DNA from: Chlorops oryzae
Lineage: Eukaryota; Arthropoda; Insecta; Diptera; Chloropidae
Reading direction: 5' to 3'
Assembly (NCBI GenBank): GCA_020466095.1
Contig: CM035809.1
Location: 3,401,309-3,465,308, forward strand
DNA: 64,000 bases
Below the pieces are notes generated by a model. That model had not been told where the DNA came from. It searched no databases and was given only the letters and a program-made list of their open reading frames with translations. Positions within the stretch are counted from its first letter, which is position 1. Every line of letters begins with the position of its first letter. The translations under genes were made by a program, and so were the position numbers. Shown here in pieces: positions 43,068-53,596 of this stretch.

Positions 43068-43634
43068 TAGGTAAATTTTTATATGCACATATAACAACGG
43101 TACGCAACGATTGCGCTTGAGAATAACGCGCTCGCTTCGTTGTTATTGAGGGAAATATGCTAGGTACTCATGTTCAATGCGTTATTTTGAGCATTAGTTA
43201 TGGAGATCCCATTATGATTTATACATCATTTTAAAGGGAAAAAGTTGGGCTTTTTTTAAAAATTAAAAAAAAAATAAAAAAAATAGGGTCTCTCCTAGAA
43301 AATCAAGAAATAAAACTAAAATGCCAAATTTGTCTCATTTAACGTTATCGAAAAATTTGTTTTGTATTGTTTTCGAAAAGTTCAGACAATTTTTTCTAAG
43401 AAACATTCGAAAAATTTTTGAAGCGAGGCGATTTTAACCCCATTGTAATTCAATGAAATATGTTCTTCGAAGCAAAAATCAAAACTTTGACACCCTGTAT
43501 CTCGGCACCCTGTGATTAAAATTTCCTTTTTTTTGCACATTTAACGTACTCTTACATCTTAACAGCTGTACCAAGTTTCATCCAAATCGGAGAGAAAAAA
43601 TTTTGCCGGTGGTACACTTGACGTGTTTTGCCCC
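43068..43634 (-). repeat. Right 567-bp TIR
   Basis: Reverse complement of 40114-40680. The visible differences are in poly(A/T) length plus a handful of substitutions such as GGTATC/GGGATC near 43208. Confidence 0.9.
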
Positions 43635-44120
43635 ATATCTGTCTTTGTTTTGAATAATTGCTCTTCAATTTGTTGAATTAAAATCAGGGTTGGCAACCGT
43701 AACCGAAACCGTAACCGTAACCGTTTCAAAACCGTTTCTTTTCCGATACCGTAACCGTTACCGTAACCGAAATAAAAAACATATCGGTTTCGGTATTACT
43801 TTATAAAAAAAATTTACGGGATACAAATTTTATCAATATTTTTATATGGCAAGTCTTTCGACTCTGCTAGTATGCATGCTCTTGTCTCGTGTAATGTCTC
43901 AGTTATGTTGCCATGTTTAGCTAGTGTAAGGCACAAACAAAATATGGATGTCATTTGTAGGGATGTCAGTTGAAAAAATACATCGATGTTTTTCTTTAAA
44001 GAGGCCTATCACACAAGTCAATTACTGACGTCAATTTTCCCATTCTGGGCGAGCAAAGTGCGGAAATTCAGAGAAAAGTGGAGCGTGTTTTGGTTGCGTG
44101 TTCATTAATTGTTATATAGC

Positions 44121-44239
44121 AGTGGTATTCAAGCAACAGTGCAAATCGCAGTGTGCAATATTTGCACTGCTTTTTTTGTACGCAATTTGACAAGTGCAAA
44201 TATTGCACTCTGCGTTTGCACTGTTGCTTGAATACCACT
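44121..44239. mobile_element. Palindromic MITE nested in the hAT relic
   Basis: AGTGGTATTCAAGCAACAGT and ACTGTTGCTTGAATACCACT are perfect over 20 bases. The interior (GCAATATTTGCACTG, CAGTGCAAA-type) is also self-complementary. Confidence 0.8.
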
Positions 44240-44589
44240 AGCATCTTTAGTAGTGATGCCACGAATAGTGGATTTGGCCGAATAACGAATAACGAATATT
44301 TGGCACGTAGTAAAGACAACTTGGGCCTACTCGCGACTATAGGTGTCAAGACAAACGCTGCCGCTTAAAAATTTGCCTACTGTATATAATGTTATCAGAA
44401 AAAGTTTAGAAGAAGGTAGCATATATAATATTTAATTTTTCTAAACAATAAAATGAAAATCTGCTGTATTTAAGTTCTCGTTAATTAAACTTTTTTTACG
44501 TTATTATGAGAAAAATTTAATTTTTAGTTACTGCTGATTTTGTTTATTAAGTTATTTCTTCTATTCGGTATTCGGCCGAATATTTTAAC

Positions 44590-44736
44590 GTGCCTCCCAC
44601 GCAGGTGAGCGTCGAACGCCTTTTTTCGGGAGCCAAGTTCATTATAAACGCACAAAGAAACCGTCTGGATGCTGAAAGTTTTTCCGCTGTTATAGTAATA
44701 AGAAACAACAGTCTGCTTTGCACAAAAAAAGGATGA
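44590..44736 (+). pseudogene. hAT transposase C-terminal fragment
   Basis: The frame reads VPPTQVSVERLFSGAKFIIN, then AQRNRLDAESFSAVIVIRNN and ends at TGA 44734-44736. This is the hAT dimerisation signature (P.S.ER.FS.A......R..L...). No upstream catalytic part is readable. Confidence 0.85.
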
Positions 44737-45324
44737 AAAGTTCTAAGCTATTTCTTAAAATGCCTTAAATTGCGTTCAGAATAAATGTTAAGGCTTAAAA
44801 AGTATTTTTGAAAAAATGATGCGAAAACAAAATTTTAATATTCAAAAAACCGTTTCATACCGGTATAACCGTAACCGAAACTTAAAATTAACCGTAACCG
44901 TTACCGTAACCGTTATTCGTTTCGGTTGCCAACCCTGATTAAAATTCAAACTTATATATTTTAAGCAGATGCTTTGAACAGCCAAGCCATCATTTTTAAA
45001 GAAAATGCTCGTCATTTGACAGGCCATATGCTAATGCGCTTGGGTCTATTTCCAAACTGGTCCAAAAACGATTAGTTGTAATCAGTTTTGTGAAAAAGTT
45101 TGAGTGCCAAAATTCTTAGAATTTTTCACTTATTCTATATATAAAATTTCATCGGACGTCGGCACCGGTTTGAATGCATGGTCGACGATTTTTGCCTGAA
45201 ACATTTTGAATTTGAGTAGAGTCGGAAAACTCCTTATTATTCTACAATTTTCTACCAATTTCAGCATACCATAACATTTTGGAAACGTAAAGTACGCAGT
45301 TATTGTTTTTTTTTTGTTGTCAAA

Positions 45325-45619
45325 GGGGCCGTCCATATATTACGTCAGCATGATTTTGACCATTTTAGACCCCCTCCTCCCCCTTATCATCAATCGTCAT
45401 CGTCCAGAACCCCCCCCCCCCTTTTTGACATCATCTTTGAGCTCTTTATTATTTCACAAGTAAATAGAAATTAATTTTTCAAAATATAGTTTAATAGGTT
45501 TTTTAAAGATAAGATGATGAGGATATTGCATTGACCCCCCTCCCCCTCATCATCAAGCGTCATCATTCGCGTGACCCCCTCCACCCCCCTGTATGATGAC
45601 GTAATATATGGACGACCCC
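45325..45619. mobile_element. MITE with GGGGCCGTCCATATATTACG ends
   Basis: GGGGCCGTCCATATATTACG and CGTAATATATGGACGACCCC are inverted ends with one or two mismatches. AAA flanks both sides (45322-45324 and 45620-45622). C-rich tracts with TCATCATC lie inside on both sides. G-rich termini with a 3-bp duplication fit a Harbinger-type MITE. Confidence 0.75.
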
Positions 45620-45879
45620 AAAGCAAAAAAATGATTTACAGAATTTTTACCGAATAAATATATCAAATTTGAATGGCTATAGATCTTGAAGTAAAACTTT
45701 GATTGGATCACATGATACATCGTTTAAAAGGTACATTCTTCCTCTTTTAAGCACGACAAATAAAATGCAAAACACATACATAATTTCTGAGATATTGAGA
45801 AAAATCTAGAAATTGACGCGAAAATTTCAAAAATCGTCCTCCTGACCACAAAATCAAACTAAAAAAAAATTATTTTCCT

Positions 45880-46172
45880 TCATCACTTAGGTATAAGTAG
45901 TCGGAATCTGATATACAGAAGTCAGAAACAAAAATCGTGTTTACTTGTGCAATATGTATTTTTTTTCTTTTGTGATAATCCGAACTTAAAAACCGTGTTC
46001 TGAACCAAGATACTTTTTCAAAGATCTCGACGCCACTTTTAAAATTCAAAAAAATAACAAAAAAAAAATTCATCAAAATTTTTTTCGGGTTGTCAATAAA
46101 TAAGAAATTAAGCCTGCAAACTAAAAAACTCGCTTTTAATTTGGCTTAATACCAAAAAAAAATCATGAAAAT
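45880..46172 (-). repeat. Interspersed repeat, compact copy (pair of 4922-6222)
   Basis: In reverse it reads GGTATTAAGCCAAATT, GCAGGCTTAATTTCTTATT, TTGACAACCCG, CTTTGAAAAAGTATCTTGG and TATACCTAAGTGATGAAGG, in the same order as the outer blocks of 4922-6222. Family unknown. Confidence 0.5.
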
Positions 46173-46175
46173 ACC

Positions 46176-47070
46176 CATAATTTTCGTGCTTTAGACCAGA
46201 AGTTCCTCTTAACATATGTACCAAATTATATAGAGCACTCCTTTTGTATGGTCTCAAATCACTGTGCAGCGTCCCGTGCGCCTGCATTTGCCCATTTGCA
46301 TTTTCTCAAGTTTTTTTTAAATTTTGCTCATTTTGCCGGCGTGATTGCAAATCATTTAGACGATCGATTCAAATTAAATCAAGACGTGTTTGCTTTTCTT
46401 CTTTAGGAACTAAAAATATTCACGAAAGTAATAATTCCAACAACTTTTATTAAGAATTTTAAACATGATTGTTTTATAACTAAATTTTCTTCAAACCGTA
46501 CACAAATATTCCATTTAACTTTTTGTTGGGTTTTTCTAAGTTCATCCAGAAGAAAGAAATATAAAGATTAAAATGTTCCATTTTTTTCAATTTCCGACAA
46601 AAATTACATTCTTCATCATCCGATTGGAAAGCACAATTTTAAGGTGCTGCACAAATGTGCATAAGAATTGAGTGTATTTGACTACAAATAATTTTCATTT
46701 AAGAAATTTCAACAAAACATCATTTAAAAATCACTTTCTTGCTCCTTTTTTCTGTCCCCAAGAAATCTCCAAAAAACGATTTTTTGGGCCCTCTAAGGCA
46801 GATCTTCCCTTGAGTTCTTCTGTGAGAACCAAGTCATCAAGGCAACATACAAAATCACATGAGCAGCTTCTTCGAAATTCACGCAAAAAAAAAAATTCCT
46901 TAAAAGTTGAATGTTCTCAATTTGAGTTGAAACTTTCGATTGAGTGAATTATCTATTTAGAGTTTATTATCATGCGTGCTCATGTGTGAAATCACTTCGA
47001 GAGTTTTGAAATTTTTAGAAGTAGAATGCTTCTTTCCTCTAGAAAATTTTCCAAGAACCTCTTCAACTCA
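46176..47070. other. 5' end of TkR86C intron 1, no other gene seen
   Basis: ORFs 46244-46453 and 46672-46947 (plus) have no family resemblance. The sequence is the intron immediately after exon 1 in gene sense. Confidence 0.4.
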
Positions 47071-47071
47071 C

Positions 47072-47253
47072 TTTGCATCGTTAATATTATCCAAATTATC
47101 CTTATTCTCAATGATATCTGAGAGTAAATCAACAACTTCCGTCCGGTTAAACCTCGTTAAACTGGATGAGTTGACGATTGTGTGAAGCTGAAACCGCTGG
47201 ACCGCTAATATTGTGCAATTCACTAATAATTCCGTGTTTACACTTTCCGACAT
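47072..47253 (-). CDS. TkR86C: Tachykinin-like receptor TkR86C, coding exon 1
   Basis: The ATG at 47253 lies in a good fly context (AACAAAATG). The 60 complete codons begin MSESVNTELLVNCTILAV and continue QRFQLHTIVNSS and FNRTEVVDLL to NLDNINDA. This is closely similar to the extracellular N-terminus of Drosophila TkR86C (NKD) as I know it. Asn-X-Ser/Thr sites (NCT, NSS, NRT) suggest glycosylation. There is no cleaved signal peptide, as is usual for this receptor family. The exon ends AA|GTGAGT at 47071, a good donor, with phase matching exon 2. An alternative GTG-initiated extension upstream is not needed. The promoter and any 5' non-coding exon would lie above 47253. Confidence 0.9.
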
Positions 47254-48140
47254 TTTGTTCACTTGGATTCACAGTTTTTCAATTACTTTGAACACGAAGA
47301 TCATTTTTCAAGCTTTCAATTTTTTATGCCACAAAATTTTGTTTTAATGAGCAGAAAACTTTTTAATTGGGAAAAATATAAATCTTCTCATGAAATGAAT
47401 GCAAATCTTGAATTACTCTTTTTGCTTTCAGCTTTTGTGCCTCATTCATAATTTTATTTAGAAGATGTATGCTCCACATACATTATTCAAATACCGCACT
47501 TTGTTTTTGCACCACCCGAAGTCAAAAGGGCATAAATTTATGCAAATTTGCAATTACACCATAAAATTTCTGTGCCCGACGATTAATTTGAATAATCAAA
47601 TCACTTGCTTTTTTTATGCCTTTTACGATTGAACAATCTTAGCACTTTGTATAAAGCCGTTATATGACCGTTATATCCGAGGATTCAAACTGATTCCGAT
47701 GCGATTTGAACAACAACTGACTTGAAATTTATTGGATTATTCCGTAACTTCGCTGCCCACAGACGGCCGTCTGGTAACATTTTATTTAACAGCATTTTTC
47801 TCAGGAAAAGCGCACATGCTCAGTAAAGGCTTCTGTTAAATGAACTTTAACAGAGCGGCAACCTGTTGTTATGACATAAGGAAAAATAGCGCATTTCTAG
47901 ATCAAAATACTTTTAAAAATTTTATCTTGAGCCTTTGGTCGCTTTTCAGTACTCCGTTAGCAACATTTTATAGCAACACGTTAGGAAAGTTGTCTTCGTT
48001 CGCATTATCTGTAGTTGTCTCGACGGCTAACATTGTCTTAAATGGAAGCATTTTATTAACATAAATTCTTTACGGTCGAATCCATGAATACGGTCTCACG
48101 CGTGACACTCACTTTGTAGGTTTTAGCTCATAATATTAAA
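47254..48140 (-). other. Upstream region of TkR86C (5' UTR/promoter side)
   Basis: The sequence is AT-rich and I cannot define a transcription start. Part of it (about 47770-47890, with CAGCATTTTTCTCAGG and GGCAACCTGTTGTTATGA) resembles 50950-51050 downstream of the exon-1 relic. Thus upstream sequence was duplicated with the exon. The 62-aa and 74-aa plus-strand frames are not supported. Confidence 0.4.
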
Positions 48141-48146
48141 AAAAAA

Positions 48147-48472
48147 ACAAGTAACGGTGTTATGACAATAAAATACCCGACACAGGCACATATCTTTAAA
48201 TATTTTTTAACATCATGTGGTGTTTAAGGCCATAAGGGGCCCTATATACCGACTTTTGTTAAAATTCTTTATGAAAACCGCTTCTTTGACACGCCCACTT
48301 TTCCATTTATTTTGTTTTTTTTTTGCAATTCTTATCGGAGGCTTAAATATACGCTCAAATTCTAACTTTAATTGAAATATTGCGAAAAAGTCAGATTTTG
48401 AGGCAGATTCGGGATTTTTGTGAAAGACCCTAGTACTGGAGGTACCCTTAATAATGGACTGACCAAATTAAC
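48147..48472 (+). mobile_element. HINE/DINE-1-like element, second family, 5' fragment
   Basis: ACAAGTAACGGTGTTATGAC, AATACCCGACACAGGC, GCCCTATATACCGACTTTTG and GACCCTAGTACTGGAGG match 62856-63140. It breaks off at about 48472 (after TTAATAATGGACTGACC). Confidence 0.75.
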
Positions 48473-48475
48473 AAT

Positions 48476-49012
48476 TAGTCACCGTTTGTTTCATCTTTGT
48501 ATCTTAATTATTTCTGGAGATGTTAAACTTTTAAATGCAGAGAAAACCGATCAAGGAGGACGCCCCAAGCTACGATAGATTGATGGAATTGATCAAGATG
48601 CGCAAATCCTTGGTATTCGATCCTGGGGAACGAGCGCACGGGACCGGAAAAGATGGAGACTTAAGCTACAGCAGGCGAAGACCCGACAAGGGTTGTAGAG
48701 CCACCTGTGATGATGATTAGTACTAGAGCATCTATGTGCACTTGTAATTTTTTGAATAACTCACTGTTGCTCCATTTAAATTGAATGAAACTTTTTTTAA
48801 AATGAAATCAAAAACATAGAGGTATTTAAAAAAAAAATTTGTAGAGTGGCAGCAAGCTGGAAATACACTGAAAAGAATTGTTGAAATTATCTTTTTAGTT
48901 TTGTGGAAAAATTTTTAAACAATTTTTTTTTGATTTCCTGTTCTATTAGCAATCGGCCAACGTTTATTTCATCTTCTTATCTTAATTAGTTTTTGAGACA
49001 TAAAATTTTGAA
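48476..49012 (+). repeat. Pair of ~57-bp direct repeats
   Basis: ACCGTTTGTTTCATCTTTGT, then ATCTTAATTATTTCTGGAGA (48480-48534), recurs with changes at 48958-49012. The small ORF at 48535-48720 begins right after the first copy. Confidence 0.5.
48535..48720 (+). CDS. Unrecognised 61-aa ORF with coding-like composition
   Basis: It reads MQRKPIKEDAPSYDRLMELI, then KMRKSLVFDPGERAHGTGKD and SYSRRRPDKGCRATCDDD before TAG. It is clearly richer in G and C than the surrounding sequence and shows a non-random residue mix (basic, Asp/Gly-rich). I do not recognise the family. It could be a piece of host coding sequence captured by a transposon, an exon of an unknown gene, or a remnant of a foreign gene. 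No splice sites or promoter are evident. Confidence 0.3.
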   Translation: MQRKPIKEDAPSYDRLMELIKMRKSLVFDPGERAHGTGKDGDLSYSRRRPDKGCRATCDDD

Positions 49013-50293
49013 GAAAGGCTTATTAAAAAAGGATTTTCAAGGATATTTCAAGGACCGTTCAAAATAAAGATCTAAAAAGTAGTTTTCACAGTGTTCTTAA
49101 ATGTCACCTATCGAAAAATCAACAAAATTTAAAAATTCTATTCATGATGCCGCATGCCTTTGCTTAACCCGCCAGACCCTTTGCGAACAATGAATCAATT
49201 TCAATGCACTTCACTTTTATAATACTGCTAATGTGCTTGGATATCCTGTGATTGAAGTTTGAGTTGAATTTTGATCGACTTAATAAGGAAGCGTAATTGG
49301 TTTTAGGCACTCATAATGTACAACAAAAATTGCCTCTGGATGCCTTTAATTTTCTCTTAATACTTATGTTTTTTTTTTAAAAATTTATCATAGAAACATG
49401 TTATTAGGTTCAACTTTCTTAAACATTTTATAGCTCAAGTAATTTAGTAAAACTTTTTCCATTTTTCTCAAAACTCTTAAGCTATTATCCTTCAGCGATT
49501 TCCCAAGGGAATTTCTAACGCGCTGTAGGAACAATATTTCCATATGGCCTAAATTAACTTAAATAAGTCGAACGCAGCTGAGACATTCATTCAGCTTGAG
49601 GCGCTCATTTCTGCAATGACTTTCGTTTTCATTTTATATCCTTAAGAGTGCAATAAAAGAAAATGTCTTTATGTTTGCAAATGCGCTTCCACGGGATACA
49701 GAAAAAAAAAAACTGAGGTGTGGGTGAAGTTGTTTTTTAGGATCTCATTCTTTAAGAAACTTTTTTATTATATAAAAAAAACTCTTTTAATATTTGGGAA
49801 ATATGGCTCCATTTCAAAGTGGCAAAGCTTTCTGGCTGATAGTAGAAAAAATTATTTTTACTACCCATTTTGGCAATGTGTTCTTAAACATTGTGCAAAT
49901 ACAATACAAACTTAATCTGTAGAAATATTACTAAATTTTGCAGTTAATATATAACTTTCTCAGAGCCAGGATTTTGGGTGAATGCAAGAAAACTTGTCCA
50001 AGATGAATGCATAGCCAAATACTCCTGCTCTTAAATTAAAGAGATCATGGCAGTCATTTATGAATGGAGGAGTTCTCGATAAAGGAGAAAATCGCATGTC
50101 TTTTAGGAAAGGCCAACAAGAATTTCTTTTACTTAAGTGTTTCCTGTCCATTTTTTATTCACATATACTCAAAATCTTTCAATTATAAATTTATCATGGC
50201 ATCAAATAATATATATAGTATATATATAATATATATATATAATAAATGCTGCTTTTTTAAAAGATATAAAATGTTTCATTACAAGATTTCGGT
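49013..50293. other. AT-rich stretch with no gene seen
   Basis: It contains the weak partner (49553-49660) of 35965-36060 and an AT microsatellite-like tract at 50205-50245. ORFs 49718-49915 and 50151-49960 are not recognisable. Confidence 0.4.
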
Positions 50294-50505
50294 ATGATAA
50301 GAATCGATGCTAACTATCAAAACTTGCTTGTCATCATTTCAATTATTCAAGTTATTCTTATCCCCAATGATATTGGAGAAATTGGATTTCACTCCGGCTT
50401 AAGCTCGTTAAAGTGGATTAGTAGACACTCAACTGACGTTGAAAACTTCGGACCGCTAACAATTTCCAATTCACAAATAATTCCGACATTATTTCCAACA
50501 TTTTT
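50294..50505 (-). pseudogene. Decayed duplicate of TkR86C exon 1
   Basis: On the minus strand from the ATG near 50490 the reading is MSELFVNWKLLAVRSFQ, against MSES..TELLVNCTILAVQRFQ in exon 1. After several stops it ends NIIGDKNNLNN, stop, NDDK, against DIIENKDNLDNINDAK. At nucleotide level GGACCGCTAA and AATAATTCCG are shared in the right places. At least four in-frame stops are present, so it is non-coding. It lies about 3.2 kb upstream of exon 1 in the same orientation, and flanking sequence on the 5' side is also similar. This indicates an old tandem duplication. Confidence 0.75.
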
Positions 50506-50519
50506 ATCCATTCACTAAG

Positions 50520-51586
50520 TTTGTTTGGACACTAGAATTTAACAATTAATGCCTATATCATTCATAAGATTTTAAAACCTCCACAGTCACCAAAAGCAGT
50601 TAGCTCGATTCTTCTTGATTTTCACGCCGGATTTGTACTTTGGTTGGGTGGTTGTTTTGGAAACTTTATTCGAAAGTCACACTTAATTGCTGCACTAATA
50701 TAATAAGAGAAGCCAATAATACATATATTCAAAAAAAAATCACACCACGACAATTATGAAAGCGAAATTCCTTGAATCGATTCTGTTAAGATTTTTGACA
50801 ACTTGAATTCCCTTAGCAAGTGAATATTCCTATTTAGCTCGCGCGCATTGCTTATTCCGACCAAGCTGCGATATCAACTGATTAAAAATTTGATGGATAT
50901 TTCTTAACATGACTGCGAATACACGGTGTTCTGTTAAATTTTAATGTAGCAGCATCCTCTCACAGTATTCCTCTGCTCATTAAATGTTTCTGTTTAGCTT
51001 ATTTTAACAGGACAACAACTTGTTGGTTTAGATAGCCTAAAGTAACAGTTTTTTAACTGAAGTAAGTTTTCGGGAGCTCAAAGGAGCTATCTTCTTAACA
51101 GAGCTCTGCAATAAGTTTGTCATATGATAAATTTGACGCGGCAACATTTTTATTAACATTTTGATAGGCTGCTAACAGTTTCTGTTCCTCAAAATGTTCG
51201 GCAATGGGAATTAGACACTTAATGAGCCTTCAAATGCAATAACTTTTTGCCGACAAGTTGGACTTGGCAAAGAGTATTTAATATATAATATACAACATAT
51301 AGTTTAAATACTCTTTGGACTTGGACTCAACAATAAGTTTCTTAAAATTATCGAGAAAAGCAATTCATCAAAGTTTTGGTTCTTATCAATGCGTATTGAA
51401 ATTTCAAATTCATCGAAACTTATCATCAGAGTGAGTAAAAAAGCCCGAAAAAACCCAAAAATAAGCGCTATAAAAAGCTCAAAAAAACAAGGAAAATAGT
51501 CCCAAAAATATGCAGTTAAAACTTATTTTTTATTCAGTGGACTTATTAAAATAAATGACTAAATGTTGTTTTACATTTTCAAACAA
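50520..51586. other. AT-rich stretch, partly duplicated upstream sequence of TkR86C
   Basis: The part at 50950-51050 resembles 47770-47890. A palindrome at 51269-51325 (AAGAGTATTTAATATAT facing GTTTAAATACTCTTT) may be a tiny MITE. No gene. Confidence 0.4.
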
Positions 51587-52700
51587 ACAAGTTGAGTTGT
51601 GTCATAGGACACCAGATAAGAACGAAGTTCATTATGGTATTTATAAATGTTAGTAAATATAATTCGCAGCAAGGTTTTTCGCAAAACTCAATTGTTTTTA
51701 TTAATCGAAAAATATATGTATACAAGACGGCTGTTTGTTGTTTTCAACTGTTTTTCACAAGCGAAAATGCGATACAGTATATTCTGCTTAGCTGCATTCA
51801 ATTATTTTCCAGACAATTTTTATGCACTTAAGCGAAAAACGCACCTCCCGAAATTTTTTGCTGTATTTTTGAGTAACATATCAGAATGTGTTTAACAACA
51901 CTTGAATTCTTAAAAGAACGCCGTTCAAATATTAATTTTATTAACAAACAAGTAAGAAAGCTAAAGTCGGTCAAGCCCGACTTTTAAATACCCAGCATCC
52001 CGACGTTATGAGCGCACTATGTTTTGCTTCTCTATTTATGGGCGTGGCAGTGGGGGGGCCACATAAATTATTTCCCTACACCTTTCATTCGCCTTGCTGA
52101 ACCTATGTTGCGAATTTGAAGCTTCTATGCCTTTTACTTCGGAAGTTACGAAAATTCTCCATTTGTGGGTGTGGCAGTGGCCGGGCCTCATAAAATTTTT
52201 TCCTTCACCTTTCATTCGTCTTGGTCAACCTATGTTGCGAATTTGAAGCTTCTACGCCTTTTACTTCACAAGTTACGATAAGCTCTTATTTGTGGGCGTG
52301 GCTCACGGAGGGCGGCGTCCATTTTTTTCCAGGATATGTCCCTTTTTGTAGTTTACCAGTACACCAAATATCAATGAAATGTGTTGAGTGGTTCGCAAGT
52401 TACAAGCATTTTACTGAAAACACATTAAATTCATTTGTGGGCGTGGCAGTGAGGGGATGTCTTCCATTTTTAGTTAGGATCATACTCGGACCCCGATATA
52501 CCTGTGTGCCACATTTCGACTTGATTGGTCCAGCCGTTTCGGAGGAGATCCGGACACGGACGGACGGACAGACGGACATGTCCAAATCGAATTTTTGATC
52601 CTGATCAAGAATATATATATTATATATATGTCTATATCTACGGAGCGTAATTCTGGCTGTTACAAGATACCGTAATATACGTTGCTTACGCTGGGTATAA
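51587..52700 (+). mobile_element. HINE/DINE-1-like element with its 5' 360-bp module, copy 4
   Basis: The module (51587-51947) equals 926-567 in reverse. The HINE-like head follows at 51948 (ACAAGTAAGAAAGC), with two 127-bp units, a short GACGGACGGACAGACGGACA tract (52558-52577) and the end TTACGCTGGGTATAA at 52700. It has fewer tandem units than copies 2 and 3. Frames open through it (52221-52598 plus; 52705-52400 minus) are not genes. Confidence 0.8.
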
Positions 52701-52892
52701 AACAAATAAGTACTTTGACTTACTTTCGCTACTTGAACGCATACGCTTATTACAAGTAATCGGACTCACAGGGTTGCATTTAGTCCACACATTCCTATAT
52801 TTCTGTCAACCTGTCATCGAAATTTCAACTCTGATTTCCTTTCTTCAAAATAGTGAGTTCGTTACTACTTCTTTCAATTTACTTTAACAGCG

Positions 52893-53294
52893 TTGAGCCC
52901 TCAAATTGCTAAGTTAGATAAGCAGAATATACTGGAACTGAAAAAGCATACGTGTAAAGGGTTTTCCATCGCAAATGAGATAGTCTCGAAAATGCGAATT
53001 TTCATACATAAAGATGTTTTAAAGTATCGATATTTTTCACACCGATATTACATCCGCAGCCAACGGAGTACAGACGATGATTTTAAATATGTTTTAATTA
53101 TGTACGAATTGACGTATACTTTGATAGCGCAAAAAAATTATAAGTTACCTAAAATGCCCTTATATATTTGCAAAAACCTACTAATTGGAGTTATTCTGAA
53201 AACGTTCAGTCTGGCAGCACCACATATTGTTTTGTTTTGTTTGAATGCATTTAAGCTTGTGTGTGTCTGTGTAGTTTCTGAATTTAATAATTAA
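52893..53294 (+). other. Unrecognised ORF, probably not a gene
   Basis: A 133-aa frame that opens at a TTG, without an ATG near its start. It contains KHTCKGFSIANEIVSKMRIF and a hydrophobic C-terminus. No domain is recognised and its composition follows the AT bias. Confidence 0.15.
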
Positions 53295-53467
53295 TTGTTT
53301 TTTCGGGATATCGTCGGAAATAAGTGTCGCCTAAAAAAGTATAATATCTCGGCCGCATCAGCAAGTCATTTTATGTAAATATATGTATATTTCTTTCTTT
53401 TTGCAAAGGTTATTTTACCCTTTTTTGCGAACTTCAATTTAGGTAACGCGGATTTTATAGCGGTTTT

Positions 53468-53596
53468 TCACTTTTTCTCGACTAGGTCCCCTGTCGCTAT
53501 CGTTTCATAAAGAACTTCGTTCTAAAAATGTTGGCGTTTCTCGCTTAAAAGGTTTTTATACAATGAAAAAGGACGTTCAACGTCTGAAAAGGTAAG
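53468..53596 (-). pseudogene. hAT transposase C-terminal remnant
   Basis: The minus strand reads LTFSDVERPFSLYKNLLSEK and RQHF before a stop at about 53527, then continues for a few codons. The (S/D)VER.FS.YK..L...R signature is the hAT dimerisation region. The rest of the protein and the termini are not recognised. A nearby TAGGGTGACCAAACGTCC (53776) looks like a hAT end, but it points away from this fragment. Confidence 0.7.

Larger units (their letters stand above)
40114..43634 (+). mobile_element. 3.5-kb DNA transposon with 567-bp TIRs and ATAT target duplication
   Basis: Left arm 40114-40680 and right arm 43068-43634 are near-identical inverted repeats starting GGGGCAAAACACGTCAAGTG. ATAT flanks both ends (40110-40113 and 43635-43638). 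Between the arms lies one gene (41031-43011). The arms differ at few positions by eye, so the insertion is young. A 4-bp duplication fits the Sola group, but I cannot confirm that from memory of the protein; an unnamed superfamily is possible. It lies within TkR86C intron 1, with its gene on the strand opposite the receptor. Confidence 0.9.
43686..44937 (+). mobile_element. hAT transposon relic with CCGTAACCG subterminal repeats
   Basis: CAGGGTTGGCAACCG and CGGTTGCCAACCCTG are perfect ends. The flanks ATTAAAAAT on the left and ATTAAAAT on the right are an 8-bp duplication differing by one A in the run. Both subterminal regions are dense in CCGTAACCG and CCGTTACCG, arranged in inverted sense, which look like transposase-binding arrays. 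Inside are a palindrome (44121-44239) and a transposase C-terminus (44590-44736). CCACGAATAGTGG and ATTCGGCCGAATA blocks near 44262 and 44570 may be the remains of a second hAT element. Confidence 0.9.
23531..47071 (-). other. TkR86C: TkR86C intron 1 (about 23.5 kb)
   Basis: The intron is delimited by the donor AAA|GTGAGTTG at 47071 and the acceptor TTCCAG at 23531. The split lysine codon (AA|A) joins in phase. It is packed with DNA transposons, including a 3.5-kb element with its own transposase gene on the opposite strand. The length is typical for neural receptor genes in large fly genomes. Confidence 0.75.

Noticed and set aside
43690..43770. CCGTAACCG arrays considered as telomere-like repeats
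   Set aside because: They occur symmetrically at both ends of a hAT element with a target duplication, so they are subterminal binding arrays.
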